A program made the translations under genes and the position numbers. The notes below the pieces were generated by a model, which saw nothing but the letters and a program-made list of their open reading frames with translations, did not search any database and had not been told where the DNA came from. From contig CAKVBX010000005.1 of assembly GCA_934725685.1 (NCBI GenBank), forward strand, positions 8,157 to 72,156: a stretch of 64,000 nt of DNA, written 5' to 3'. This stretch comes from an uncultured Bacilli bacterium (lineage in GTDB: Bacteria > Bacillota_I > Bacilli_A > RFN20 > CAG-288). How positions within the stretch are numbered: position 1 is the first letter of the stretch; every line of letters begins with the position of its first letter. Positions 41,157-50,002 of this stretch are shown piece by piece.

Positions 41157-42491
41157 TTATTTATAGGTGAGGGTTTTATGGTAGAGCATGGCACGGTTGG
41201 CCCGGTGGTTGTACGTGCTGACCTTTTTCAGTAACTGCGGCAAAGACGGACGGTGGAAGAACGTAGCAATTAAATAGACCATGGTGAGCGGAAGGATGAG
41301 ATACGGAATCAGGATGAAGCCTGGCCCGAAGGAGAAGGACAGGGCGAGTGTCGTCACATAGTTGAGTGTCACCGAAGCGAAGAAGGAGAGGGCACTGACG
41401 ATCAGAATGACACAACGGTCGGAATACGTGAGGGCATAATGGGGAGAGATGAGAGCGACAAGGACCATGCCGATGCTTCCTCCGACGACGAGAGTCGGGA
41501 TGACGTGTCCACCGAGGTAATAGACATCATTGTTCATGATGGTCCAGAAGAAGCGGATGAAGAAAAAGACAAGGGCCGGAAGTAGGAGGATTTCCTCACT
41601 GCTGAGGAAAATCTCATCGGCAAAGCCCATCATATCGTAGTTTCCGGTGAACTTGAGGGAGAGGATGGAGACCATTGCCATCAGGAGAGAGAAGAGGACT
41701 TCCTGGGTTTCGTTCTCCTTGACAAAGTAAGAAAGAAGAACGATGAACCGTTTGAAGAAGAAGGAAGCGGTCATCGTAAGAAGCGGAATGAGAAGAAGCA
41801 GATAGTGAAGCTTGGGAGCAGAAAAAAAGTATATTTGCCGGTTATATAGACCATAAAGGTAGAAATCTTTGATGCCGTAAAGATAGCGCCAGAGTAGGAG
41901 CCAAAGGAAAGAAACGACCATCAAAAAGACCTGGGAATAGATTTCCTTCGTCGTTCCGCGGCGGTTCTTCTTTTCAAAATAGAAGCAGAGACCAGCGAGG
42001 GGATTGAGGAAGGCGAGCCCGTATCCCATCATGGAGCCATAATGGTTATGTTCGAGTGTTGTCTTCTTTTTGAAGAGAAGGTGCACAAAGAAATTCTCCA
42101 CCATGAAGCCGATGTAGACACTCGGTCCCTCAGAGCCTAACGGCAGGGCCAAAAGGAAGGTGAGAAAACAGCAGAACATACTCTCCATGACGTCGGTGAT
42201 GATGGAAAGAAGCGGATGCCTCAGAAGAAATTTCTGTGTGTGGAGCAGCTTTCTGAGTCTTTGCTTTCTCAGTAAAAGAACGAATTCCAGGCCAGAACAG
42301 AGAAGGATGAAGAGCGCATAAAGTAGGAAGTTATACCAGGTCGCCTCGATTTTATAAAAGACGGTCTCCTTGATGAGCCCAATCAGATATTGGAACAGAA
42401 AAATCAGGGAGGCCCCAGTGAAGGCCATTACATTGAGAAAAAGAAAATGAAGAAAAAATATCTTGATTCGTTGTTTTTTTGTCTGTTCCAT
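41157..42491 (-). CDS. Divergent ClC family chloride channel/transporter
   Basis: 444 residues, strongly hydrophobic with about ten or more helices. Two ClC hallmarks are visible: GSEGPSVYIG at about 124-133, matching GxEGP with the gating glutamate, and YLGGHVIPTLVVGGSIG near 344, matching GGxFxPxLxxGAxxG. The GSGIP motif that normally precedes the first is not recognisable. It probably moves chloride or another anion, but the overall sequence is divergent. It is 6 bases from the DUF1275 gene and likely co-transcribed with it. Confidence 0.65.
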   Translation of the reverse strand: MEQTKKQRIKIFFLHFLFLNVMAFTGASLIFLFQYLIGLIKETVFYKIEATWYNFLLYALFILLCSGLEFVLLLRKQRLRKLLHTQKFLLRHPLLSIITDVMESMFCCFLTFLLALPLGSEGPSVYIGFMVENFFVHLLFKKKTTLEHNHYGSMMGYGLAFLNPLAGLCFYFEKKNRRGTTKEIYSQVFLMVVSFLWLLLWRYLYGIKDFYLYGLYNRQIYFFSAPKLHYLLLLIPLLTMTASFFFKRFIVLLSYFVKENETQEVLFSLLMAMVSILSLKFTGNYDMMGFADEIFLSSEEILLLPALVFFFIRFFWTIMNNDVYYLGGHVIPTLVVGGSIGMVLVALISPHYALTYSDRCVILIVSALSFFASVTLNYVTTLALSFSFGPGFILIPYLILPLTMVYLIATFFHRPSLPQLLKKVSTYNHRANRAMLYHKTLTYK

Positions 42492-42496
42492 AGCAA

Positions 42497-43240
42497 TCAG
42501 TGGTTTTCTTTCTGTTCTTTCCTGTCCGAATAGATGGAAAAGGGAACCAGAAGAAGGTTCCCGATGATCACAAGTCCCGGAAGGTAAGAGACATATTGCA
42601 TCATGTCATTGGCTTTCAACGTACGGTACAGAAGATAGAAAGTGACGGCCCCTAGGATGAAAGAGAGGACGAGTAAAAAATACCGTAACGCCATGACGGC
42701 ATGCTCTTTTTTGTTCTCCTTGGTGCATGCGGCAAGATGGACCGTGATGTTCTTCATCATGTTGGTCATCATCGTCGGGGTAAAGGAATGACCTTCCTCT
42801 TCCCTAAAACTGATGAAATGGAAGGAGCCGTAGAGGGCGAGAAAGGAATCCTGCAAGACATTTGAGAAATTGATGACGCCCTCATTGACGAAGCCAGAGA
42901 GCTTTGTCGGAATGAACAGAGTGGGGATTATGAAGACAATCTGGAAGAGAAGCACTGACGCTTTGTAATAGTTCCGGTATCTTCCCGGGAAATGGAGCCG
43001 ATAGACTTCTGCGAGAAAACAGCCGCCCAAAAACACAAGAAGGACAATTAGGGACAGAAGTGCCTGATTGAAGTCTTCATCGATGAGATGCATGAAGAGA
43101 TTGAGGAGGTTTCCTGTCTGCATCGCACAGAAAATCCCGTTGGCCTTAATCGAATAAAGTTCGGTATAACCGCCTAAAAAGATGATGCAGGCCGTAAACA
43201 GATAGGGGATGATGGATTGATGATGCTGTTCTGTATTCAT
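42497..43240 (-). CDS. YoaK/DUF1275 family membrane protein
   Basis: 247 residues with about six hydrophobic helices. The family signature FLGGYTELYSIKANGIFCAMQTGNL is at the start and PTMMTNMMKN in the middle. Function unknown. The frame is open to a TTG at 43273, but the ATG at 43240 fits the family start; its GGAG is only two bases away, so the start is not certain. It leads the pair with the ClC-like gene. Confidence 0.8.
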   Translation of the reverse strand: MNTEQHHQSIIPYLFTACIIFLGGYTELYSIKANGIFCAMQTGNLLNLFMHLIDEDFNQALLSLIVLLVFLGGCFLAEVYRLHFPGRYRNYYKASVLLFQIVFIIPTLFIPTKLSGFVNEGVINFSNVLQDSFLALYGSFHFISFREEEGHSFTPTMMTNMMKNITVHLAACTKENKKEHAVMALRYFLLVLSFILGAVTFYLLYRTLKANDMMQYVSYLPGLVIIGNLLLVPFSIYSDRKEQKENH

Positions 43241-43390
43241 AGCTCCATATAGTATATCCCTTTCTGTCCTCAAAGGGCAGCATTGCCGTGAGAAAGCGTT
43301 ATTTTACGCAAAACAACAGAAAGGAAGAAAAAACATCTGTCGATGATTCCGATGGGTACTTGTTGCGGTACAATAAAGAGGTGTGATTTT

Positions 43391-44194
43391 ATGACCGAAA
43401 AGAAGAAACCGGATTATAAGAACTGGATGCCCAAGCGCTATCTCGTCATTATCGCGATTGTCGCAGTCTCCCTGCTCACTTTATCTGCAGTGGTATGGTT
43501 TTTCTGTTTCCGCCATCGTTTCTTTTGGATGCGGGTGACCTTTTCTTTGCTTCTTTTCCTCTTCGGTTTGGTCCTCGTGTTCTTTTTCTTCCTCGGACTA
43601 CATTGGTATAAGGCCTTCTCCTATGACGGAAATCGGCAGATGGCAAAAGAAATTATCGAAGGACTCAGCGGATACTGCAAAGGGAAGAAAGGAAAAATCC
43701 TCGATGTCGGTTGTGGTTCCGGCGCACTCACCATTGCCTTGGCTCACAAGAACCCGGAGGCAACCGTCTATGGCATCGACCGGTGGGGTATCGAGTATAT
43801 CGACATCACAAGAAAACTCTGCGATGACAACGCCAAGGCGGAAGATGTGGGCAATGCTTTTTTTCTTTACGGGGATGCGAGAAAACTCGATTTCCCAGAC
43901 GGATATTTCGATGCGGTCCTCAGTAATTACTGCTTCAGCAATATTTTTGTGACAGACCGTCAACAGCTGATCTTAGAATCTTTGCGGACATTGAAGAAAG
44001 GCGGAATCTTCGCCATCCATGACATTATGGACTGGATTCACTTCGGCGACATGGACTTCTTCCTTCAGCGTCTGAAGATGATGGGCTTTGAGGAAGTCCA
44101 TTTGGTCGATACGACCAAAGGTCTCTTCATGAGCGAAACGGAAGCGTTCTTCCTGTCTTTAGGGGGATCTTATCTGCTCTACGGAAAGAAATAG
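43391..44194 (+). CDS. Membrane-anchored SAM-dependent methyltransferase
   Basis: 267 residues. Two hydrophobic helices (about 15-37 and 44-68) precede a class I methyltransferase domain with motif I ILDVGCGSGALTIAL, VYGIDRW, the DFPDGYFDAVLSNYCFSN motif, and LRTLKKGGIFAIHDI. The catalytic domain should be cytoplasmic. The start at 43391 is chosen for its AGAGGTG; a longer frame from 43343 has no ribosome site. Substrate unknown; membrane anchoring suggests a lipid, quinone or envelope substrate. The next gene follows 25 bases later. Confidence 0.85.
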   Translation: MTEKKKPDYKNWMPKRYLVIIAIVAVSLLTLSAVVWFFCFRHRFFWMRVTFSLLLFLFGLVLVFFFFLGLHWYKAFSYDGNRQMAKEIIEGLSGYCKGKKGKILDVGCGSGALTIALAHKNPEATVYGIDRWGIEYIDITRKLCDDNAKAEDVGNAFFLYGDARKLDFPDGYFDAVLSNYCFSNIFVTDRQQLILESLRTLKKGGIFAIHDIMDWIHFGDMDFFLQRLKMMGFEEVHLVDTTKGLFMSETEAFFLSLGGSYLLYGKK

Positions 44195-44219
44195 AATAGA
44201 CGAAAGAAAGGAGACCATT

Positions 44220-45074
44220 ATGAAACTGGTACGTAAACTGCTTCTGACCTTGATTGTTCTGATTGTCCTGATCGCCGGCCTCTTCTTCGGCGGCGTCATG
44301 TATCTGAACAAGAAATACGACATCGATACGTTCTCGACCTTTTCCACGATGAAAAAACTTCAGATGCCGGTCGAAGAGAGTGAGGTCGTGAAGAATCCCT
44401 ATTCAGAGAAAGACCTGCTTTCGACGAAAACGAAGTTCTCTCTTTCCTATGACGGATTTCTGAAGGAGGAATCGGACGGACTTTCCTTCCATCCCGATGC
44501 CATTCAGAATGGTGTAAGGAGCGATATCTATCTCACAGATAGGGAACTAGCCTGTCTCCTTGAAGAAGCCGTCAAGGCAGAGATGGATTCCAAAATCGAT
44601 ATCGGGGGTTATCTCTTTTCCTTCTCTGTCCGCTCCCTTTCCATCAAGGTGGAAGATGAGAAGACGAGTGTGTTGTCCTTTGTGTGTCTGATCGATATCT
44701 CTGACTTGAGAAAAGCCTTTACCGGCCTTGCCGGGATGGTGTTTGGCCGTTATGTTCCCAAGTTCTTTTATCTGACCATCTCCTTTGAAAACATCCACGG
44801 AGAAGAAGCATTCTCCTATTCCGTGAAACCGGAAGGCCTTGTTCTCAACACGCTCACGGTAGAGGAATCCGCAAGCCTGTTCACAACCATCGGAAAATTC
44901 GTCAGTTTTCCGGAAGCCGATAAGGTTACGGAAGCGTTTTCTACCTGCTTCATGGATAACCTGATCGGCACGGAAAGCGACAAAGGTCTTCTCTATTCCA
45001 TGAAGCCCTATGGAGTGCGTGACTATTCGTTTGTAAACTATAATAACGAGAACTGCTTCTGCATTGAGGCATAA
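44220..45074 (+). CDS. Membrane-anchored exported protein of unknown function
   Basis: 284 residues. An uncleaved signal-anchor (residues 7-29) is followed by an outside domain of about 255 residues with mixed alpha/beta pattern and no domain I recognise. It sits 25 bases after the methyltransferase with an AAAGGAG ribosome site and is probably co-transcribed with it. No function can be assigned. Confidence 0.7.
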   Translation: MKLVRKLLLTLIVLIVLIAGLFFGGVMYLNKKYDIDTFSTFSTMKKLQMPVEESEVVKNPYSEKDLLSTKTKFSLSYDGFLKEESDGLSFHPDAIQNGVRSDIYLTDRELACLLEEAVKAEMDSKIDIGGYLFSFSVRSLSIKVEDEKTSVLSFVCLIDISDLRKAFTGLAGMVFGRYVPKFFYLTISFENIHGEEAFSYSVKPEGLVLNTLTVEESASLFTTIGKFVSFPEADKVTEAFSTCFMDNLIGTESDKGLLYSMKPYGVRDYSFVNYNNENCFCIEA

Positions 45075-45238
45075 GTGTTTCTTGTTTTTTCCAATTCTCA
45101 AATATTTTTCAAGTTGGATAAATCATTCTTCCAATTTAGTCGATTGATTTTATTATCTCATCTTCAATGTATCATTTTTTTGATTCCTTTTTCTTGCTGC
45201 GGATTGAATAACCGTTTTGCTGTACCCTTGAGTATTGG

Positions 45239-45267
45239 TTGACAAATGGTTTGACAACACTTATTAT
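45239..45267 (+). promoter_or_regulatory. Near-consensus promoter of the first large lipoprotein gene
   Basis: TTGACA, 17 bases, TATTAT. A second TTGACA lies inside the spacer at 45251. The best sigma-A-type match noticed in the window. Confidence 0.7.
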
Positions 45268-45317
45268 CTTCCTACCTTTTTAAGGAAACATTAAAGAATG
45301 GAAAGGAGAAACCCACT

Positions 45318-47420
45318 ATGCATAGAACGAAAATCATCACATTAGCTTTGCTTTCGCTCACTCTTCCGCTTGCCGCCTGCGGAAAGGAAAGCACACCGAG
45401 TGACACGACAAAAGAAACCGAGAATTCACCGGAAACCGGGACCGAGACCGGCGGCAATACGACGGAGAGTGGACTCCACAAAGATGACCGACTCGAGCTC
45501 TTCCTCTTCGGTGATTTGTATAAGGACGCTATCCGTACGGTCTACGTCAATTTCTACGGTGTTTCCGGAGACCTCGAATGGACCTCTTCGAATGAGGACA
45601 TCATCGCTATCGGCTCGGAACCCATTCAGGGAATCATGCCGGAAGTCAATCTGATTGCCAACGATTACGGAACCGCCGTCATCAAAGCGGCCCTGAAGAG
45701 TGACCCTACGATCTATAGCGAACTCGAAGTCAGTGTCTCAGACCAGTTCCTTGAAATGGACGAGTCTCTTTTTGCCTCGGTTTCTTCTTCCATGAAGATG
45801 GACTCTCAGGAAGAATATATCACCTACACGGAGGAATATCATTCGGAAATCTCCGACACCGATCGGATTGTCACCATTTTTGAAGAGAACGAGGATCAGT
45901 CCAACGGACTCAATGACAACCTCACCGATGCCTATGAAATCAAGGTGACTGACAAGAGCGGAAAAGACACCTATCATAAGAAGTATGTGAGAGACGGAAG
46001 ATTCCTTGCAACGGAATACCTCGATTTCCATAACACGGTAAGAAAGGAACGCCTATACAATGACGACGAAGCCATGTACTGGGAAGGGACTCCGTACTTT
46101 AACTACCTCGGGAAGACTTCCGAAGTCGATCATACGAAGTTTGTCTCCTTCGATGATGGGCATACTTATCATTTCATCGGCGGATATTCTGTTGCGGAGC
46201 AGATCGCACTCAATTTCTATCAGCAGTCCATTTCTCCCGATGATATCTATTTCACAGTCGAAGACGGGGAAGCCAAGACTCTTACCATCGTGGTGGATCC
46301 GACGATTGGAAACACCAACGACCGGGAAGATACCGGAGAAAAGTATGGATTGAAGATCACATCTGTTCTTTCCGACTTCGCAACGGCCACCATTGAACAT
46401 CTCCCTCCTTATCAGCATGAAAGCTATCAGGACCCCATCAAGGAAAGCCTTGCCACGATGAAGAATCTCCGCAATTACACTGCCGTGGCTACGAGAAAGA
46501 CAAACGGTTCTGCCGATGAAGTCTACACCTATACCTATACTCCGGAAGGAATCGACATTGTCCGCACGGTCGGCAAGCAGATTCTCGCCCACACTGGTGT
46601 CCGTAAGAATGACGACGGCACCTATTATGAATATGAGCACGATGATGTGACCGGAACGACGACACTGACCAAGGAACACAATTCGATTTACGACGGCACC
46701 GACAGCTCCGGCAAGAAAGTGAACCGCTATCCCACCTTCGACTTTGCTCCCGAAATCTTCGAACAGACTGAGACGGAAAATGTCTTCCGCTCCCGTGGAC
46801 AGAACGGTCAGTTCATCACCTATGCTTCCTACCTCCCGCAGACCTGGACACTTCTCCACTATTTCGAGGAGGATGGTACCCTTACCTTGGACGGAAAAGG
46901 CCATGTCAGTCAAGTCAGTACCGTGATGAGTGACGGCGAAACAGATTATTCCGTCAATGTTGCATTCGCTCAGTTCAACACTTCCACAATCGACATCGAC
47001 TTTTCCAAGATCGAACGCCCGAGCAATCCGACGTCCTTTGAAGAGGAAAGCGCCTCTCTGGCCAAGGAGATGAAGGCGTGGAATTTCTATGATGCCCTAC
47101 CTTATCTCTATTTCAAAGGTGGATTCTCCACTTCGGTCGAGATGGAACGCGACAGCGATGGAAATCTCTCCAATGCCCTTGTCCGTTCTAACCGACTTGA
47201 GGATTCCGAAGCCGCCTATGTCACAGAATACATTGCTGACTACCAGGCGCTGCTTGTGGAAAACGGCTATCAGCTGACTTCCGAGAAGGATGCCAAAGGC
47301 TATGCTCTCTATCAGAAAGGTGACTATAAAGTTTCCATCGGTAACGAAATCAACTGGAACGGCAACGTCCTTTCCAGCGTCGTCATCCGTGTCTTCTCTT
47401 CAAAATTAGTGCAGCAGTAA
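45318..47420 (+). CDS. Large lipoprotein, Ig-like domain plus repeats of unknown fold
   Basis: 700 residues. Lipoprotein signal ending at AAC (C21), then a Thr/Glu/Gly-rich linker to about 52. Residues 55-140 look like a bacterial Ig-like (BIG2) domain: LEWTSSNEDIIAIGS and NDYGTAVIKAAL. Two stretches with the same theme (YTEEYHSE...YEIKVTDKSGKDTYHKKYV and YTAVATRKTNGSADEVYTYTYT...) suggest internal repeats. The last 110 residues resemble those of the next gene's product (AWNFYDALPYLYFKG, YVTEYIADYQALLVENGYQ). An exported surface protein of unknown role, expressed from a strong promoter. Confidence 0.75.
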   Translation: MHRTKIITLALLSLTLPLAACGKESTPSDTTKETENSPETGTETGGNTTESGLHKDDRLELFLFGDLYKDAIRTVYVNFYGVSGDLEWTSSNEDIIAIGSEPIQGIMPEVNLIANDYGTAVIKAALKSDPTIYSELEVSVSDQFLEMDESLFASVSSSMKMDSQEEYITYTEEYHSEISDTDRIVTIFEENEDQSNGLNDNLTDAYEIKVTDKSGKDTYHKKYVRDGRFLATEYLDFHNTVRKERLYNDDEAMYWEGTPYFNYLGKTSEVDHTKFVSFDDGHTYHFIGGYSVAEQIALNFYQQSISPDDIYFTVEDGEAKTLTIVVDPTIGNTNDREDTGEKYGLKITSVLSDFATATIEHLPPYQHESYQDPIKESLATMKNLRNYTAVATRKTNGSADEVYTYTYTPEGIDIVRTVGKQILAHTGVRKNDDGTYYEYEHDDVTGTTTLTKEHNSIYDGTDSSGKKVNRYPTFDFAPEIFEQTETENVFRSRGQNGQFITYASYLPQTWTLLHYFEEDGTLTLDGKGHVSQVSTVMSDGETDYSVNVAFAQFNTSTIDIDFSKIERPSNPTSFEEESASLAKEMKAWNFYDALPYLYFKGGFSTSVEMERDSDGNLSNALVRSNRLEDSEAAYVTEYIADYQALLVENGYQLTSEKDAKGYALYQKGDYKVSIGNEINWNGNVLSSVVIRVFSSKLVQQ

Positions 47421-47437
47421 AACATAACGAGTCTTTC

Positions 47438-47475
47438 AAAACGTGATGAAAATTGGTAAAATCATCACGTTTTTT
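47438..47475 (+). terminator. Terminator between the two large lipoprotein genes
   Basis: A 12-bp stem (AAAACGTGATGA / TCATCACGTTTT, 12-base loop), ending in TTTTTT. The next gene begins only 17 bases later, so some read-through is plausible. Confidence 0.7.
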
Positions 47476-47491
47476 ATGGGGGTATCAATTC

Positions 47492-49903
47492 ATGAAATTC
47501 AGAAAAAGTCTTATTTCTCTTTCCCTTCTTCTCGTCTTGGCCGGCTGTTCCGGATCCGGTGATGATTCTACGAAAGCCACGGACAAGAATACCGTGACGG
47601 AACCTAGCATCGATAATTCGGATAAGTTTTCAAGCGGTTCTACCAATCCGACACCCGATACAGAGCCGAGTCCCTTCGATTATACGGCGGATGATTTATA
47701 TCGGCTGATTAAGCAGGCTGGGGACACGAACAACTTCACGTTCACCTATAAGGTGGAAGATGAGGATGGCATTGTCTCTTACGACAATATCTATACAGAT
47801 GACTATATCTATTTCGGCTATGCGGAAGGCGGTTATCTCCGTGTGCAAGACTATAAAGATCCTACTAGTTCCCTTCTTTATAACTTCACCAAAGGCGATG
47901 ACGGCTTCCAGGTCGAAAACGCCTTAGCCTATAATGACGGCGCCAATCAGCGCGTCGCCATCCGTTCAACTCGGGAAATGAACCCTCTTTCGGATGCACT
48001 CAAAGATAAGACGGCGAGCATCTTCGAGGCGAAGTCAAGAGCCTTCTATACCGAGGACAGCTATCTTATCAACGCCCTTTGTTATCTCCGCGGGATCACC
48101 TCGCTCGTCGGCGAAATCAAAGGCGTCGAACTGGAAGTGAACAAGGAATTCGATGAGTTCATCAACTTCCGTTTCGCTCCGAACTTCTCCACAACCGACG
48201 GCGCCTCCAAAGTCGATGCTGCCGGTGTCTGTTCGATTTCCCTCATCGGGAACAGCGAAGAGACCCCGGTCAAGGATTTCCAGGCTTCCTATTCGCTTCC
48301 TGGCGATGCCTTAAAGGAAACTGCGCTTTCCGTTCTCGACGGAAAGGTTTCCCTCTCTGCCAGGAACACGATGCATTACACGAAAGATTATCTCTATGAA
48401 GGCTACGACATTGTGACCGAAGGCGACAAGCAGCTTTCCCGTCGCTTTGTCTCCGGCCTTGAAGGTGGTACCAACACTTATTATGTGAAGGGAAGCAACG
48501 GTCATGCCATGGAAAAATATGTCGGCTATGACAATAAGGTCCATACTGACGATACGGGTGTCGATTTCGCTGAGGAAGTTATCCAGCCGAAGGATACCAT
48601 TGAACGAGAAGCCTTCCGCAAGACCGGCGAAAACACGTATGCCTATTATGGTTATGACGGAAGAGCGTTTCTGACACGCCTCACCAAAATCGACATCGGC
48701 GAAGTGCTTTCCATGACTCTGACGCTCGATGGTGGGAATATCTCCTCCTTAAAGGCGATTTCCACGACAAGGCTTGATTCCTATACGCAGTCCATGTACT
48801 TCGAACTCGATGTTGACTTCAAGGGGACCCTAGACTTCACGGAACCTAAGACCAAGTCCTCGGAGTATTCCAATGCGGAAATGGCACAGATGCTGCTCTA
48901 TCCTGAATACAGCGATCTCAACGCTTCCTTCAATGCGATGGTCTCCATTGAAAATTCCAGCTCCTATCCGCTTTCCATCTCAGTCTTCGCTTCCAAGGAT
49001 GACGGCGATATCGATACCATCCTTTATACGCAAGACTATATCGACCCGGCACCGGGTGCCTATCAGGAGGTACTTACGAAGAAATGGGGCTATCAGAAAT
49101 CCGGCAATGAAATCATCCCTTTCATGGTGAGAGATGACAATACGACGGTCTCGACCTCCGTTTCCATCACGGACAAATCCCTCAAGGATCTGATCGGCTT
49201 CGATATGAAGGGCTGCCTCTTCAACCCGAAAGCGGAGACAAAGGACGGACTGGAAGTCTATTCCCTCTACTCGGATGTCAAATATGTCTCCGACCACATT
49301 CTCGGCGGAGACAACAAAGGCGACCTGATCGAATCTTCCATCCGTTTCACGGTCGATCCGAATTCCTTCCACCCTGTCAGCCTCGAATATGAGTTCAACG
49401 GGCTTGATCTTTTCAAAGGAAAAGAGAAAGTACAGTTCTCCGATTTCTATGCGACGAAGAAACCTTCCGAAATCGACTTCTCGACGCTGAAGTCCTATGT
49501 CATTCCGGATAACTGGCAGGATGGTGCCGGCGAAGTCTATCCGACCATGGTCAAGATTCTCGGCGATGCCATCAAGACGGTCCCTTACCTCTACAACAAG
49601 GAAATGGCCGGCAACTGGGGCGTCGATTACAACGAAGACTACAAATATGTCGTAGTCTATAACGATACCTATGCGGCGAGCGAAGAGAAGGATGACAAGT
49701 CCTTCGCCTATATGACAGAGTATGAAGCCTTGCTTCGGAAGAACGGCTTCACGGAGTGCCCGTATCCGATGGATCAGCTTCCCGGCCTTGCCAAGGGGGA
49801 ACTCCACGTCCGTGTCGGTGAACGTGGTATGTCCGGTATCCGTTTCATGCTCGGCGATGACATCAATCCGTTTGATAAGACGAGCGAATCCACTTCAAAA
49901 TGA
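47492..49903 (+). CDS. Large lipoprotein related to its upstream neighbour
   Basis: 803 residues. The start at 47492 is chosen because it begins a clean lipoprotein signal (lipidation at C19, AGC) and has GGGGG just upstream. After a Ser/Thr/Pro linker, repeated segments of similar theme appear (NFTFTYKVEDEDGIVSYDNIYTDDYIYFGY..., SLSARNTMHYTKDYLYEGYDIVTEGDKQL...). The C-terminal 140 residues parallel the upstream protein: EIDFSTLKS against DIDFSKIER, VPYLYNKE against LPYLYFKG, and YMTEYEALLRKNGF against YIADYQALLVENGY. No known domain recognised. A surface protein of a lineage-specific family. Confidence 0.75.
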   Translation: MKFRKSLISLSLLLVLAGCSGSGDDSTKATDKNTVTEPSIDNSDKFSSGSTNPTPDTEPSPFDYTADDLYRLIKQAGDTNNFTFTYKVEDEDGIVSYDNIYTDDYIYFGYAEGGYLRVQDYKDPTSSLLYNFTKGDDGFQVENALAYNDGANQRVAIRSTREMNPLSDALKDKTASIFEAKSRAFYTEDSYLINALCYLRGITSLVGEIKGVELEVNKEFDEFINFRFAPNFSTTDGASKVDAAGVCSISLIGNSEETPVKDFQASYSLPGDALKETALSVLDGKVSLSARNTMHYTKDYLYEGYDIVTEGDKQLSRRFVSGLEGGTNTYYVKGSNGHAMEKYVGYDNKVHTDDTGVDFAEEVIQPKDTIEREAFRKTGENTYAYYGYDGRAFLTRLTKIDIGEVLSMTLTLDGGNISSLKAISTTRLDSYTQSMYFELDVDFKGTLDFTEPKTKSSEYSNAEMAQMLLYPEYSDLNASFNAMVSIENSSSYPLSISVFASKDDGDIDTILYTQDYIDPAPGAYQEVLTKKWGYQKSGNEIIPFMVRDDNTTVSTSVSITDKSLKDLIGFDMKGCLFNPKAETKDGLEVYSLYSDVKYVSDHILGGDNKGDLIESSIRFTVDPNSFHPVSLEYEFNGLDLFKGKEKVQFSDFYATKKPSEIDFSTLKSYVIPDNWQDGAGEVYPTMVKILGDAIKTVPYLYNKEMAGNWGVDYNEDYKYVVVYNDTYAASEEKDDKSFAYMTEYEALLRKNGFTECPYPMDQLPGLAKGELHVRVGERGMSGIRFMLGDDINPFDKTSESTSK

Positions 49904-49912
49904 GTTTCCTTT

Positions 49913-49940
49913 GGGACTGACTGCGGTCAGTCCCTTTTTT
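49913..49940 (+). terminator. Terminator of the second large lipoprotein gene
   Basis: A perfect 9-bp stem GGGACTGAC / GTCAGTCCC with a TGCG loop and six T. Confidence 0.9.
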
Positions 49941-49974
49941 CAAGAGCATTTCCTGAACTGTGGATTTCCGTTTT

Positions 49975-49983
49975 TGCTACAAT
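49975..49983 (+). promoter_or_regulatory. Extended -10 of the flavodiiron gene
   Basis: TGCTACAAT 20 bases before the ATG, with GGGGAGGT between. Confidence 0.45.
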
Positions 49984-50002
49984 ACAGGGGAGGTAAAACA
50001 CC

